From: Pseudomonas sp. GM41(2012)
GTDB lineage: Bacteria; Pseudomonadota; Gammaproteobacteria; Pseudomonadales; Pseudomonadaceae
Direction of reading: 5' to 3'
NCBI RefSeq assembly: GCF_000282315.2
Contig: NZ_AKJN02000007.1
Coordinates: forward strand, 1 to 64,000
Length of the DNA: 64,000 nt
Each line of letters begins with the position of its first letter. Within the stretch, counting starts at the first letter, position 1. The notes beneath the pieces were generated by a model. The model saw nothing but the letters and a program-made list of their open reading frames with translations, had not been told where the DNA came from and ran no database searches. The translations under genes were made by a program, and so were the position numbers. Positions 26,128 through 35,162 of the stretch are shown here, piece by piece.

Positions 26128-28170
26128 ATGCCCGACACCAATCCGCTTTTGCAGGCCTGGGACCTGCCGCCCTGGTCGGAGGTCCGCACCGAACACCTCG
26201 TGCCGGCAATCACAGCCATCATTACCGACAACCGGCAGGTCATTGCCGAAACCATCATCAGCCAATCCGTACTCCCCAATTGGGATGACCTGGTTCTGGC
26301 CATCGATGAAATCGATGCGCGCCTGAGCGAGGCTTTGGGCATCATTCAGACCTTGTCGATGACGAAACACAACGATACCGCCTGGAACACGGCGGCTGCT
26401 GCATGCAACGACGCCGGAGCGCAGTACCGATCCGAAAGATTGAGCAATCGTCCGTTGTTTGAGGCATACCGGCGATTGGCGAACAGTTCGATCGCCCTCA
26501 ACTTCGATGCACCGCGCAAGGCCGCACTGGCCAAGATTCTGCGCAAATTTCAATTGTCGGGAATCGAATTGCCCCTGGCGCAACGGGAAAAGCTGGCCCG
26601 GTTGAACCTCGACATTGATCGGCTCGAAAAGCTGTTTCTCATCCATCTGAAAAGCGCCAACGCTGCCTGGACCAAGCACGTCGATGACGTTGCGGTACTG
26701 GAAGGTTTATACCCCACCGTAAAAAATCGTCTGAGACACCTGGCCAAAGAAGCAGGACATGAAGGCTGGCTGATTCCCCTGGATGAAAACACCTGCCAGC
26801 AAATCATGAGGTACGCCGAAAATCGGGCATTGCGAGAAGAATACTTCGTGGCGTACTCCACGCGTGCGTCCGATCAAGGCCCGCATGCCGACGAATTCGA
26901 TAATGATCCTGTACTGACGTTGCTGCTTTCGCTGCGCCACCAGAAAGCCGAACTGCTAGGTTTCGATAATTTCGCGCAACTGCCTCTGACCACCGCAGCG
27001 GCCGAGTCCACCGATCAAGTTCATCGCTTTCTGCGTCGGCAAGTGACATTGAACACACCGTCCCTTGCACAGGATTCAAAGGAGCTACAAGCGTTTGCGC
27101 TCGAACGTGGCATCTCTGAAATACACGCCTGGGACCACGAATTTCTCGCTGAAAAACTGCGCCACCATCGTTTCCCTGAAGCCCTGAAGAATCTGCGCGA
27201 CTATTTTCCCCTGGACGGCACCTTGCGACGATTCTGCCTGTTCTGCGAACGCCTGTTCGGGATCCGGATCCTCGAGCAGGTTGAATTCAGTCGCTGGCAT
27301 CACGACGTGCGCCTGTTTGAGATCAGCGAGCATGGTCAGACCATCGGGCATATTTATCTTGACCCGTTCCACCGCAAAGAAGCGCCGGATTATGCCTGGA
27401 CCGGCACGCTGCGAAACCGACGAAGAAACGCCGAAGGCCGCGTAGCGCTACCGATTGCCGATCTTCACTGCAACTTCACGCCTGGGGTCGACGGCCATCC
27501 GTGCCTGCTTGAGCACAAGGATCTGCGGGTGCTTTTTCATGAGTTCGGTCACTGTCTGCAACAGGTGCTGACGAGTTCGCCGCATCACAACCTTTCCGGC
27601 ATTTCCCAACTGGGGCGCGATACGGCGGAGTTCGCAGGGCAAGTATTCGAGCAGTGGTGTCTGTCACGGGAGTTTCTATTATGGCTGGGTGCCCACCACC
27701 AAAGCGCTGAACGCTTGACCGAGGTGCAGGTAGACGCGGCACTGTCAGCCCTCGAAACCCAGGCCAGCCGACAAGCCGCACTCTTGCTGACGGGTGCAAT
27801 GTTCGATTTCGAAGTGCACCACAGCCAAGGCGATGGTCGTAGCACCCAGCAAGTATTCGAAGACGTTCAGCGTGAGGTTCCCCACGTGCAACTGCCGTCT
27901 TATTGTCGGTTCGCAAACAGCTTTGACTACATGGTGACCGGTTACGCAGCCTCCGTTTACGCCTACACGTGGTCAGGCGTACTGGCCATCGAAGCCTTCA
28001 AGCGATTCCGTCAGGATTGGGTCTTCAATGCGCAAACAGGGCGAGCCTTTCGCGAGGCGTTTTTTTCTCCGGGCGATTCGCGCTCCTTGCTGACTGCCCT
28101 GGAAGCGTTTCTTGAACGGCCGATCGCCGAAGATCTGTTCGCGCTTTCGTCAGAGACCGTTACCCGCTGA
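26128..28170 (+). CDS. Second M3 peptidase, divergent PrlC paralogue
   Basis: A 680-residue M3A oligopeptidase. The start (NPLLQAWDLPPWSEVRTEHL) aligns with PrlC, and the zinc site is His471-Glu472-xx-His475 (VLFHEFGHCLQQVL). Differences from PrlC fall around the active site: HCLQQ replaces HGLHH, and the segment after it reads LSGISQLGRDTAEFAGQVFEQW instead of NGVAWDAVELPSQFMENW. The ending lacks the FRGRPP motif of PrlC (FLERPIAEDLF). Substrate preference has probably shifted. AAGGAAG precedes the ATG. It is separated from prlC-yheV by a hairpin and has its own promoter region. Confidence 0.88.
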   Translation: MPDTNPLLQAWDLPPWSEVRTEHLVPAITAIITDNRQVIAETIISQSVLPNWDDLVLAIDEIDARLSEALGIIQTLSMTKHNDTAWNTAAAACNDAGAQYRSERLSNRPLFEAYRRLANSSIALNFDAPRKAALAKILRKFQLSGIELPLAQREKLARLNLDIDRLEKLFLIHLKSANAAWTKHVDDVAVLEGLYPTVKNRLRHLAKEAGHEGWLIPLDENTCQQIMRYAENRALREEYFVAYSTRASDQGPHADEFDNDPVLTLLLSLRHQKAELLGFDNFAQLPLTTAAAESTDQVHRFLRRQVTLNTPSLAQDSKELQAFALERGISEIHAWDHEFLAEKLRHHRFPEALKNLRDYFPLDGTLRRFCLFCERLFGIRILEQVEFSRWHHDVRLFEISEHGQTIGHIYLDPFHRKEAPDYAWTGTLRNRRRNAEGRVALPIADLHCNFTPGVDGHPCLLEHKDLRVLFHEFGHCLQQVLTSSPHHNLSGISQLGRDTAEFAGQVFEQWCLSREFLLWLGAHHQSAERLTEVQVDAALSALETQASRQAALLLTGAMFDFEVHHSQGDGRSTQQVFEDVQREVPHVQLPSYCRFANSFDYMVTGYAASVYAYTWSGVLAIEAFKRFRQDWVFNAQTGRAFREAFFSPGDSRSLLTALEAFLERPIAEDLFALSSETVTR

Positions 28171-28179
28171 GGCAACGGT

Positions 28180-28824
28180 TTACTCGACGTGGGCCGATTT
28201 GAACCAGCTCTTCATCGAGCAACTGGCGAACGGGCTCGTGCTGCAATCGCCGTTGGCCAGCGCGGTGCGGAGCTTGTCGACATCGGCCTGCATCATGTAA
28301 CGGATGCCGTCCTTGAAATGAGTGCTGTCACCAAAGCCGCCCTGGGTCATTTCGTTCAGGGCGTCTTCCTTGCTCCAACCCTGCACAACAACCCGGTACA
28401 TAGCCGCCATCAGGCCCGTGCGGTCCGAACCATGCTTGCAGTGCATCAGCACCGGTCCCTTGGCTTCGGCAGTCTTGATCGCGCGTAGGGCTTTGAGTAC
28501 ATCCGCATCATCCACATGGTTGGTGCGATAGGGCAGCTGTACCTGTGCGATTCCTGGCGTCGATAACCAGCTTGAATCCGACTCGGGCAGGAAATTGATA
28601 ACGGTCCCGACCTTGAGTTTTTCCAGTAACGGCACAGCGCCTCTGTCGGGCAATGCACTGCGATAGAGCGTCGGGGACATTTTGAAGAGGTTGTACTGCA
28701 CCTCGACCGATTGAGCCCACTCCGCAGGTCGGGGCAATGCACTGTCGTCGGCAAGGGCCAGCGTCAGGTTTAAAAGTGCGGCCAGCGACAGGCAGATCGC
28801 TGGGATACAACGCGATAGAGACAT
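28180..28824 (-). CDS. tpbA: TpbA-like periplasmic dual-specificity phosphatase
   Basis: A 214-residue protein with a signal peptide and the protein phosphatase loop His-Cys129-x5-Arg135 (MHCKHGSDRTG), plus Asp105 as the likely general acid (VDDADVL). NLFKMSPTLYRSALP and AAMYRVVVQGWSKEDALNEM closely match, as I recall it, TpbA of P. aeruginosa. TpbA is a periplasmic tyrosine phosphatase that lowers c-di-GMP by acting on the diguanylate cyclase TpbB. The tpbB partner is not in this window. Convergent with the second M3 peptidase, with a 9-base gap. Confidence 0.82.
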   Translation of the reverse strand: MSLSRCIPAICLSLAALLNLTLALADDSALPRPAEWAQSVEVQYNLFKMSPTLYRSALPDRGAVPLLEKLKVGTVINFLPESDSSWLSTPGIAQVQLPYRTNHVDDADVLKALRAIKTAEAKGPVLMHCKHGSDRTGLMAAMYRVVVQGWSKEDALNEMTQGGFGDSTHFKDGIRYMMQADVDKLRTALANGDCSTSPFASCSMKSWFKSAHVE

Positions 28825-29123
28825 GCTCGGGGTGACCGTTCAGGAGAGTTGGAAAGATGACGCCGAGCTTCCCCCCCTAGCAGTCAAAGGCCTGTGAGCC
28901 GTCTGTCAAAGAATCGTGAATCAGCCGATCGCTTTCGTCGCAAAACCGAGGTTTTTTAGCTGAATCGGTTCATCTTTATGCTTAGCCTGCTACCATTTGT
29001 TTCTCCATATTACCGATGCGCCCTATTGCTCCCCGCTTGCTGGCGATCTTCATCGGTGCCAAAACGAAAAGTCGTCCTGCAAGACGGCTGAAAAACCGCT
29101 ATGCCTGATGAGGTGCCCCCCCT
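28825..29123 (+). other. Intergenic region upstream of the gluconate dehydrogenase operon
   Basis: No gene is seen. The stretch is AT-richer than its surroundings and includes AAAACC-GAG-GGTTTT near 28942-28957, a small hairpin. The operon promoter should lie here, but I cannot point to a confident -10/-35 pair. The ribosome-binding site before the next ATG is also poor (GAGGTGCCCCCCCT). Confidence 0.4.
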
Positions 29124-29864
29124 ATGTCCGATCAAGATCGAGACAACCCGCGGCGTGAGTTTTTGCGCAAATCCCTGACCTTGATCCCGGTGGTCACCGT
29201 TGCCAGCACCGGTCTGGGCAGCACGGTCCTGATGGCCGCGCCCGAAGCAGCCCCGGCCAGTTCCGGCAAAGCGCCGGTCAGCACCAGCACCTATGAACCC
29301 AGCTACTTCACCGCCGAAGAATGGACGTTCATCAAAGCAGCTGTCGCGCAGCTGATTCCGAGCGATGCCCAAGGGCCAGGCGCCCTGGAAGCCGGTGTGC
29401 CCGAATACATCGACCGTCAGATGAACACGCCTTACGCGGCCGGCGCGCTGTGGTTCATGCAGGGACCGTTCAACGCAGACGCCGCTCCAGAAATGGGCTG
29501 GCAGAGCAAATTGGTGCCCAAAGAGATTTATCGACTGGGTATCGCCGCCACGGATGCTTGGTCGAAAACGCTCAACGGTAAAGTATTTGCTGAGCAAGAC
29601 AGCGCTACCCGAGACGATTTACTCAAGCAACTAGAGGTCGGAAAACCTCAGTTCGACAGTGTTCCAGCAAAGATTTTCTTCAACCTGCTGCTGCAAAACA
29701 CCAAAGAAGGGTTCTTCTGCGACCCCATTCATGGCGGCAATAAAGGCATGGTCGGCTGGACCATGATCGGCTTCCCCGGCGCCCGCGCCGATTTCATGGA
29801 TTGGGTGGAACGCAACGAGCAATACCCCTTCCCGGCAGTTTCGATTCGCGGCGAGAGGGCGTAA
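29124..29864 (+). CDS. Gluconate 2-dehydrogenase subunit 3 family protein (Tat-exported)
   Basis: A 246-residue small subunit. The twin-arginine signal RREFLRKSLTLIPVVTVAS predicts folded export by the Tat pathway. The rest matches the gluconate-2-dehydrogenase subunit 3 family (FTAEEWTFIKAAVAQLIPSD, then FFNLLLQNTKEGFFCDP). Because the flavoprotein subunit has no signal of its own, it probably travels to the periplasm as a complex with this subunit. First gene of a three-gene operon. Confidence 0.9.
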   Translation: MSDQDRDNPRREFLRKSLTLIPVVTVASTGLGSTVLMAAPEAAPASSGKAPVSTSTYEPSYFTAEEWTFIKAAVAQLIPSDAQGPGALEAGVPEYIDRQMNTPYAAGALWFMQGPFNADAAPEMGWQSKLVPKEIYRLGIAATDAWSKTLNGKVFAEQDSATRDDLLKQLEVGKPQFDSVPAKIFFNLLLQNTKEGFFCDPIHGGNKGMVGWTMIGFPGARADFMDWVERNEQYPFPAVSIRGERA

Positions 29865-29866
29865 GC

Positions 29867-31651
29867 ATGGCAACGGTAATGAAGAAGGTCGACGCAGTGA
29901 TCGTCGGTTTTGGCTGGACGGGCGCGATCATGGCCAAAGAGCTGACAGAAGCCGGCCTGAATGTGCTGGCGCTGGAGCGCGGGCCGATGCAGGACACTTA
30001 CCCCGATGGCAACTATCCACAGGTGATCGACGAACTCACCTACAGCGTGCGGAAAAAACTCTTCCAGGACATTTCCAAGGAGACCGTGACCATTCGCCAT
30101 AGCGTGAATGACATCGCGCTGCCGAACCGCCAACTGGGCGCCTTCCTGCCCGGCAATGGTGTCGGCGGCGCCGGTTTGCACTGGTCCGGCGTGCACTTTC
30201 GGGTCGACCCGATCGAGTTGCGCATGCGCAGCCACTATGACGAACGCTACGGCAAAAGCTTCATCCCCAAGGACATGACTATCCAGGACTTCGGCGTCAG
30301 CTATGAAGAGCTGGAGCCGTTTTTCGATTACGCCGAGAAGGTCTTCGGTACGTCGGGTCAAGCCTGGACCGTGAAGGGTCAATTGGTCGGCGAAGGCAAG
30401 GGCGGCAACCCTTACGCGCCGGATCGTTCGAATCATTTCCCGCTGGAATCGCAGAAGAACACTGTTTCCGCACAGCTGTTTCAGAAAGCGGCCACCGCAG
30501 TGGGTTACAAACCCTACAACCTGCCCTCGGCCAATACGTCAGGCCCCTACACCAACCCTTACGGCGCACAGATGGGCCCGTGCAACTTCTGCGGTTTTTG
30601 CAGTGGTTATGTCTGTTACATGTATTCCAAGGCATCGCCGAACGTAAACATTCTGCCGGCGCTCAAACCGCTGCCCAATTTCGAGCTGCGGCCCAACTCC
30701 CACGTACTGCGGGTCAATCTCGACAGCACCAAGAGCAAGGCGACAGGCGTGACCTACATCGACGGTCAGGGCCGGGAGATCGAGCAGCCGGCAGATCTGG
30801 TGATCCTCGGTGCCTTCCAGTTCCACAATGTGCGGCTGATGTTGCTTTCGGGTATCGGCAAACCGTATGACCCGATCAGCGGCGAAGGCGTGGTCGGCAA
30901 GAACTTCGCCTACCAGAACATGGCCACCATCAAGGCCTACTTCGACAAAGACACCCACACCAATAACTTTATTGGTGCCGGCGGTAACGGCGTGGCGGTG
31001 GACGACTTCAACGCCGACAACTTCGATCACGGGCCCCATGGCTTCGTCGGCGGCTCGCCGATGTGGGTCAACCAGGCCGGCAGCCGACCGATCGCAGGCA
31101 CATCCAACCCGCCGGGCACTCCGGCCTGGGGCAGTGCCTGGAAACGTGCCACCGCCGATTACTACACCCATCAAGTGTCGATGGATGCCCACGGCGCGCA
31201 TCAATCCTACCGTGGCAACTACCTCGATCTGGACCCCGTGTACCGCGATGCCTACGGCTTGCCGCTGTTACGGATGACCTTCGACTGGCAGGAAAACGAC
31301 ATCAAGATGAACCGCTTCATGGTCGAGAAAATGGGCAAGATCGCCGAAGCGATGAGCCCCAAGGCCATCGCCGTACTGGGCAAGAAGGTTGGCGATCACT
31401 TCAACACCGCGTCTTACCAGACCACCCACCTCAACGGTGGCGCGATCATGGGCACCGACCCGAAAACCAGCGCTCTGAACCGTTATTTGCAGAGCTGGGA
31501 TGTACACAACGTTTTCGTCCCTGGAGCGTCAGCTTTCCCACAAGGTCTGGGCTACAACCCTACCGGCCTGGTGGCAGCGTTGACCTACTGGTCGGCCCGA
31601 GCGATCCGCGAGCAGTACCTGAAAAACCCCGGCCCGCTGGTTCAGGCTTAA
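29867..31651 (+). CDS. Gluconate 2-dehydrogenase-type flavoprotein subunit (GMC)
   Basis: A 594-residue GMC oxidoreductase. The N-terminal FAD-binding motif is VDAVIVGFGWTGAIMAKEL with LALERGP. The substrate-side ending reads YNPTGLVAALTYWSARAIR. CNFCGFCSGYVCYMYSK is a cysteine-rich stretch typical of the membrane-bound gluconate/2-ketogluconate dehydrogenase large subunits, where three or four Cys may bind an iron-sulfur cluster. The ATG at 29867 is two bases after the previous stop; the frame is open earlier. It oxidises a sugar acid (gluconate to 2-ketogluconate is the usual case) in the periplasm and passes electrons to the cytochrome subunit. Confidence 0.9.
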   Translation: MATVMKKVDAVIVGFGWTGAIMAKELTEAGLNVLALERGPMQDTYPDGNYPQVIDELTYSVRKKLFQDISKETVTIRHSVNDIALPNRQLGAFLPGNGVGGAGLHWSGVHFRVDPIELRMRSHYDERYGKSFIPKDMTIQDFGVSYEELEPFFDYAEKVFGTSGQAWTVKGQLVGEGKGGNPYAPDRSNHFPLESQKNTVSAQLFQKAATAVGYKPYNLPSANTSGPYTNPYGAQMGPCNFCGFCSGYVCYMYSKASPNVNILPALKPLPNFELRPNSHVLRVNLDSTKSKATGVTYIDGQGREIEQPADLVILGAFQFHNVRLMLLSGIGKPYDPISGEGVVGKNFAYQNMATIKAYFDKDTHTNNFIGAGGNGVAVDDFNADNFDHGPHGFVGGSPMWVNQAGSRPIAGTSNPPGTPAWGSAWKRATADYYTHQVSMDAHGAHQSYRGNYLDLDPVYRDAYGLPLLRMTFDWQENDIKMNRFMVEKMGKIAEAMSPKAIAVLGKKVGDHFNTASYQTTHLNGGAIMGTDPKTSALNRYLQSWDVHNVFVPGASAFPQGLGYNPTGLVAALTYWSARAIREQYLKNPGPLVQA

Positions 31652-31663
31652 GGAGCGATGACC

Positions 31664-32968
31664 ATGAAAGCACTTGTTATCGCGACCCTGGCGCTGCTCG
31701 GTTGTGGCTCGGTCAACGCCGCAGAAATCGATCAAAACCTGATCAAACAAGGCGAGTACCTCGCTCGAGCGGGTGATTGCGTGGCCTGCCACACCGCCAA
31801 GGACGGCAAGCCGTTCGCCGGTGGCCTGCCGATGGAAACGCCGATCGGGACGATCTACTCCACCAACATCACGCCGGATAAAACCGGGCTGGGCGACTAC
31901 AGCTTCGAAGAATTCGACAAGGCCGTGCGTCATGGTGTCGCCAAAAACGGTAGTACCTTGTACCCGGCCATGCCCTATCCGTCCTACGCCAGCGTCAACG
32001 AAACCGACATGAACGCCTTGTATGCCTACTTCATGCACGGCGTGGCGCCTGTCGCTCAGGAGAACAAGGCCAGCGACATTCCCTGGCCTTTGAGCATGCG
32101 CTGGCCGCTTGCGGGTTGGCGCTGGATGTTTGCCCCGGCTGTGGCGGACTACAAAGCGGCACCCGGCGAAGATGCCGTGGTCAGTCGTGGGGCTTATCTG
32201 GTGGAAGGCCTCGGACATTGCGGCGCATGCCATACGCCACGCGCCCTGACCATGCAGGAAAAAGCCCTGAATGCAGGCGAAGGCAGCGCATTTCTGTCAG
32301 GCAGTGCGCCACTGGAAGGCTGGATCGCGAAAAGTCTGCGCGGCGATCACAAAGACGGCCTCGGCAGCTGGAGCGAAGAACAACTGGTGCAGTTCCTCAA
32401 GACCGGTCGCAGTGATCGCAGCGCGGTGTTTGGTGGCATGAGTGACGTGGTGACGCACAGCATGCAGTACATGACCGACAACGATCTGACCGCGATTGCC
32501 CGTTACCTCAAGTCCTTGCCGGCGAGTGATCCCAATGATCAGCCGCACCAGTACGACAAACAGGTCGCACAGGCACTGTGGAACGGGGACGACAGCAAGC
32601 CCGGCGCTTCGGTGTACATCGACAACTGCGCGGCCTGTCACCGTACCGATGGCCATGGCTACACCAAAGTGTTCCCGGCACTTGCGGGCAACCCGGTGTT
32701 GCAGTCACAGGATCCGACGTCGCTGATTCACATCGTGCTCAAGGGCGGCACCTTGCCAGCGACTCACACGGCGCCTTCGACCTTCACGATGCCCGGGTTC
32801 GCGTGGCGCTTGTCGGATCAGGAAGTGGCGCATGTGGTGAGTTTCATCCGCAGCAGCTGGGGCAACGGCGGCTCGCCGGTCAAGGCGAGTGAGGTAGCAG
32901 ACCTGCGCACGAATGATATGAAGACCACGTCGGCCGACGATCTGGGGCAAATCACCCAGCAGAACTGA
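31664..32968 (+). CDS. Three-haem cytochrome c subunit of the dehydrogenase
   Basis: A 434-residue periplasmic cytochrome with a signal peptide (MKALVIATLALLGCGSVNAA) and three CxxCH sites (CVACH, CGACH, CAACH), the usual make-up of gluconate dehydrogenase and alcohol dehydrogenase cytochrome subunits. It carries electrons from the flavoprotein to ubiquinone. Two in-frame ATGs lie six bases apart; the second (31664) is chosen because AGGAG at 31651-31655 is eight bases from it but only two from the first. Last gene of the operon. Confidence 0.9.
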   Translation: MKALVIATLALLGCGSVNAAEIDQNLIKQGEYLARAGDCVACHTAKDGKPFAGGLPMETPIGTIYSTNITPDKTGLGDYSFEEFDKAVRHGVAKNGSTLYPAMPYPSYASVNETDMNALYAYFMHGVAPVAQENKASDIPWPLSMRWPLAGWRWMFAPAVADYKAAPGEDAVVSRGAYLVEGLGHCGACHTPRALTMQEKALNAGEGSAFLSGSAPLEGWIAKSLRGDHKDGLGSWSEEQLVQFLKTGRSDRSAVFGGMSDVVTHSMQYMTDNDLTAIARYLKSLPASDPNDQPHQYDKQVAQALWNGDDSKPGASVYIDNCAACHRTDGHGYTKVFPALAGNPVLQSQDPTSLIHIVLKGGTLPATHTAPSTFTMPGFAWRLSDQEVAHVVSFIRSSWGNGGSPVKASEVADLRTNDMKTTSADDLGQITQQN

Positions 32969-33007
32969 CTGCCCAGCGGCACTAGTCAGATGAAGAGCGC
33001 CTCTATA

Positions 33008-33023
33008 CTGTATATAAAAACAG
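33008..33023 (+). promoter_or_regulatory. LexA (SOS) box
   Basis: CTGTATATAAAAACAG fits the gamma-proteobacterial LexA consensus CTG-N10-CAG with an AT-rich spacer. It lies 15 bases before the ATG of the radical SAM gene and overlaps a likely -10 region, so binding would block transcription. Confidence 0.88.
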
Positions 33024-33038
33024 TGCAGAGGCGTTTTC

Positions 33039-34097
33039 ATGTCCACCCCTCTTCCTCCACGCGGCCGCGGCACCGCCACCAACCCGCACAACCGTTTCGC
33101 GCCGAATCGCTCGGTGGCCGAGGATGACGGCTGGTATCAGGAAGCGCCGATCACCCAGGGCACCGAGGTGCGCATCGAAACGGCGAAAACCATCATCACT
33201 CGCAACAACTCGCCGGACTTGCCCTTCGATCGCTCGATCAATCCCTATCGCGGCTGCGAGCACGGTTGCATCTATTGCTACGCGCGGCCCAGCCACGCTT
33301 ATTGGGACATGTCGCCAGGGCTGGATTTCGAAACCAAACTGATCGCCAAGACCAACGCCGCCGATGTACTGGAAGAACAACTGTCCAAGCGCGGCTATCA
33401 ATGTGCGCCGATCAATCTGGGCTCCAATACGGACCCTTATCAACCGATCGAACGCGAACACAAAATCACCCGCAAAACCCTCGAAGTCCTGCTGCGTTAT
33501 CGTCACCCGGTGACCATCATTACCAAGGGCTCGCTGATTCTTCGGGATCTGGACCTGCTGGCCGAACTCGCCGAGCAAAGGCTGGTGGCGGTGATGATCA
33601 GCCTCACCACCCTGGACGACGAACTCAAACGCATCCTCGAACCGCGCGCCGCGGCACCCAAGGCTCGGTTGCGGGCGATCCGCGTGATGCGTGAAGCGGG
33701 AATTCCGGTGGGCGTTCTGTGCTCGCCGATGATTCCAATGATCAACGACAGCGAACTCGAAAGCCTGCTCACCGAAGCACATGCCGCTGGGGCGCAAAGT
33801 GCGGCCTACATGATGCTGCGCCTGCCACTGGAAGTTGCACCGCTGTTCGAAGAATGGCTGGCGGCCCACTATCCTCAGCGTGCCGCGCATGTGTTGAGCC
33901 TGATTCGCCAGAGCCGTGGCGGCGAGCTCTACGACAGTCGCTTCGGTGCCCGGATGCGTGGCGAAGGGCCGTTTGCCGATCTGCTGGCGCAACGATTTGC
34001 CAAAACCATCAAACGCCTGGGGCTCAATCGTCGGGAAGGTTTCAATCTGGACTGCGAAGCCTTCTGTCCGCCGGGTCGCCAAATGTCATTGATTTGA
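33039..34097 (+). CDS. PA0069-family radical SAM protein (SplB-like)
   Basis: A 352-residue radical SAM enzyme. The [4Fe-4S] ligands are Cys73, Cys77 and Cys80 in the motif GCEHGCIYCYAR. INLGSNTDPYQPIER is the family signature, related to spore photoproduct lyase and the Rv2578c group. As recalled, the P. aeruginosa orthologue PA0069 belongs to the LexA regulon, and a clear LexA box precedes this gene, so it is likely a DNA-damage response enzyme. The repair substrate is not known. AGAGG lies 7 bases from the ATG. Confidence 0.9.
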   Translation: MSTPLPPRGRGTATNPHNRFAPNRSVAEDDGWYQEAPITQGTEVRIETAKTIITRNNSPDLPFDRSINPYRGCEHGCIYCYARPSHAYWDMSPGLDFETKLIAKTNAADVLEEQLSKRGYQCAPINLGSNTDPYQPIEREHKITRKTLEVLLRYRHPVTIITKGSLILRDLDLLAELAEQRLVAVMISLTTLDDELKRILEPRAAAPKARLRAIRVMREAGIPVGVLCSPMIPMINDSELESLLTEAHAAGAQSAAYMMLRLPLEVAPLFEEWLAAHYPQRAAHVLSLIRQSRGGELYDSRFGARMRGEGPFADLLAQRFAKTIKRLGLNRREGFNLDCEAFCPPGRQMSLI

Positions 34098-34340
34098 GGA
34101 CAATTGGCCTATGGTTGAGTAGTGGGAAATGCACTTTGCCACTACGCCGGTCACGTTTTTTGTGACCTGGAACACACGTTCTAGAGCGTTTTATTCAGTT
34201 TGAGTTAAGTTTCGGCCGCTACCTTGTTCATCGAGTGACTGATGGGTCGAGATTCTCGGCCTGGATGTTTTTTAAACAGCCACTGGCTTCACACCGGACA
34301 AAACGGGAAAATTCCCTGACTCCGCCAAAGAGGATGAATC
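34098..34340. other. Intergenic region upstream of the beta-carbonic anhydrase
   Basis: No gene is seen. GGTCAC-GTTTTTT-GTGACC near 34150-34168 is a 6-base inverted repeat whose loop is a T-run; it could be an operator or a weak 3' end. GAGGATG precedes the next ATG. Confidence 0.35.
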
Positions 34341-35072
34341 ATGAGTGACAAGGATAAACAGCCGTTGGCTGCGTCGGCTTCAGCCCACCCGGAGGCGGAA
34401 ACCGCCGATGCAGCGCTGCAGCATATCGTTGACGGCTTTTTGCATTTTCATCACGAAGTTTTTCCACAGCAGGAAGAACTCTTCAAAAAACTCGCCACGG
34501 CCCAGAGCCCCAGAGCGATGTTCATCGCCTGCGCCGATTCGCGCATCGTTCCTGAGCTGATCACCCAAAGCGCCCCCGGCGATCTGTTCGTCACCCGTAA
34601 CGTCGGCAACGTTGTGCCGCCTTATGGGCAAATGAACGGCGGTGTTTCCACGGCAATCGAATACGCCGTTCTGGCCCTCGGCGTGCAACACATCATCATT
34701 TGCGGGCATTCCGACTGTGGCGCGATGCGCGCAGTGCTCAACCCGCAAAGCCTGGAAAAAATGCCGACGGTCAAAGCCTGGCTGCGTCATGCCGAAGTGG
34801 CAAAAACCATGGTCCAGGAAAACTGCCATTGCGCTGACGAAAACGAAAGCATGCACGTCCTCACCGAGGAGAATGTGATCGCCCAGCTGCAGCATTTGCG
34901 CACGCACCCGTCGGTAGCCTCGCGCATGGCCAATGGTCAGCTGTTTATCCATGGTTGGATCTACAACATCGAAACCAGCGAAATCAGAGCTTACGACGCG
35001 GACAAGGGTTGTTTCCTGCCGCTCGATGGCAGCCATCCGATTCCGGTGGCGACGCCCAAAGCGCGCTTCTAA
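34341..35072 (+). CDS. Beta-class carbonic anhydrase
   Basis: A 243-residue enzyme interconverting CO2 and bicarbonate. Zinc ligands are Cys64 (in IACADSRIVP), His123 and Cys126 (in ICGHSDCGAM), with the Asp66/Arg68 dyad in place. The RNVGNVVPPYG segment is typical. It lies just before a SulP-type transporter with a 90-base gap holding a hairpin, an arrangement conserved in Pseudomonas (psCA next to a sulfate-permease-like gene). It probably supplies bicarbonate for carboxylases and affects pH balance. Confidence 0.95.
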   Translation: MSDKDKQPLAASASAHPEAETADAALQHIVDGFLHFHHEVFPQQEELFKKLATAQSPRAMFIACADSRIVPELITQSAPGDLFVTRNVGNVVPPYGQMNGGVSTAIEYAVLALGVQHIIICGHSDCGAMRAVLNPQSLEKMPTVKAWLRHAEVAKTMVQENCHCADENESMHVLTEENVIAQLQHLRTHPSVASRMANGQLFIHGWIYNIETSEIRAYDADKGCFLPLDGSHPIPVATPKARF

Positions 35073-35102
35073 ATCCTCCTAAATTATTGTGTGGTTTAGC
35101 CA

Positions 35103-35123
35103 AGGCTGCCGATCAGGCAGCCT
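35103..35123 (+). other. Hairpin between carbonic anhydrase and SulP genes
   Basis: A perfect 8-base stem AGGCTGCC (35103-35110) and GGCAGCCT (35116-35123) around a 5-base loop, with no T-run after it. It may attenuate or stabilise the mRNA within the pair rather than end it. Confidence 0.45.
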
Positions 35124-35162
35124 GGCTTCGCCACGCCTGAAGAAAACTTCGGGAGAGTCACC

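Noticed and set aside
34150..34168. Terminator after the radical SAM gene
   Set aside because: GGTCAC and GTGACC do pair, but the T-run lies in the loop rather than after the stem, so it does not have the form of an intrinsic terminator.
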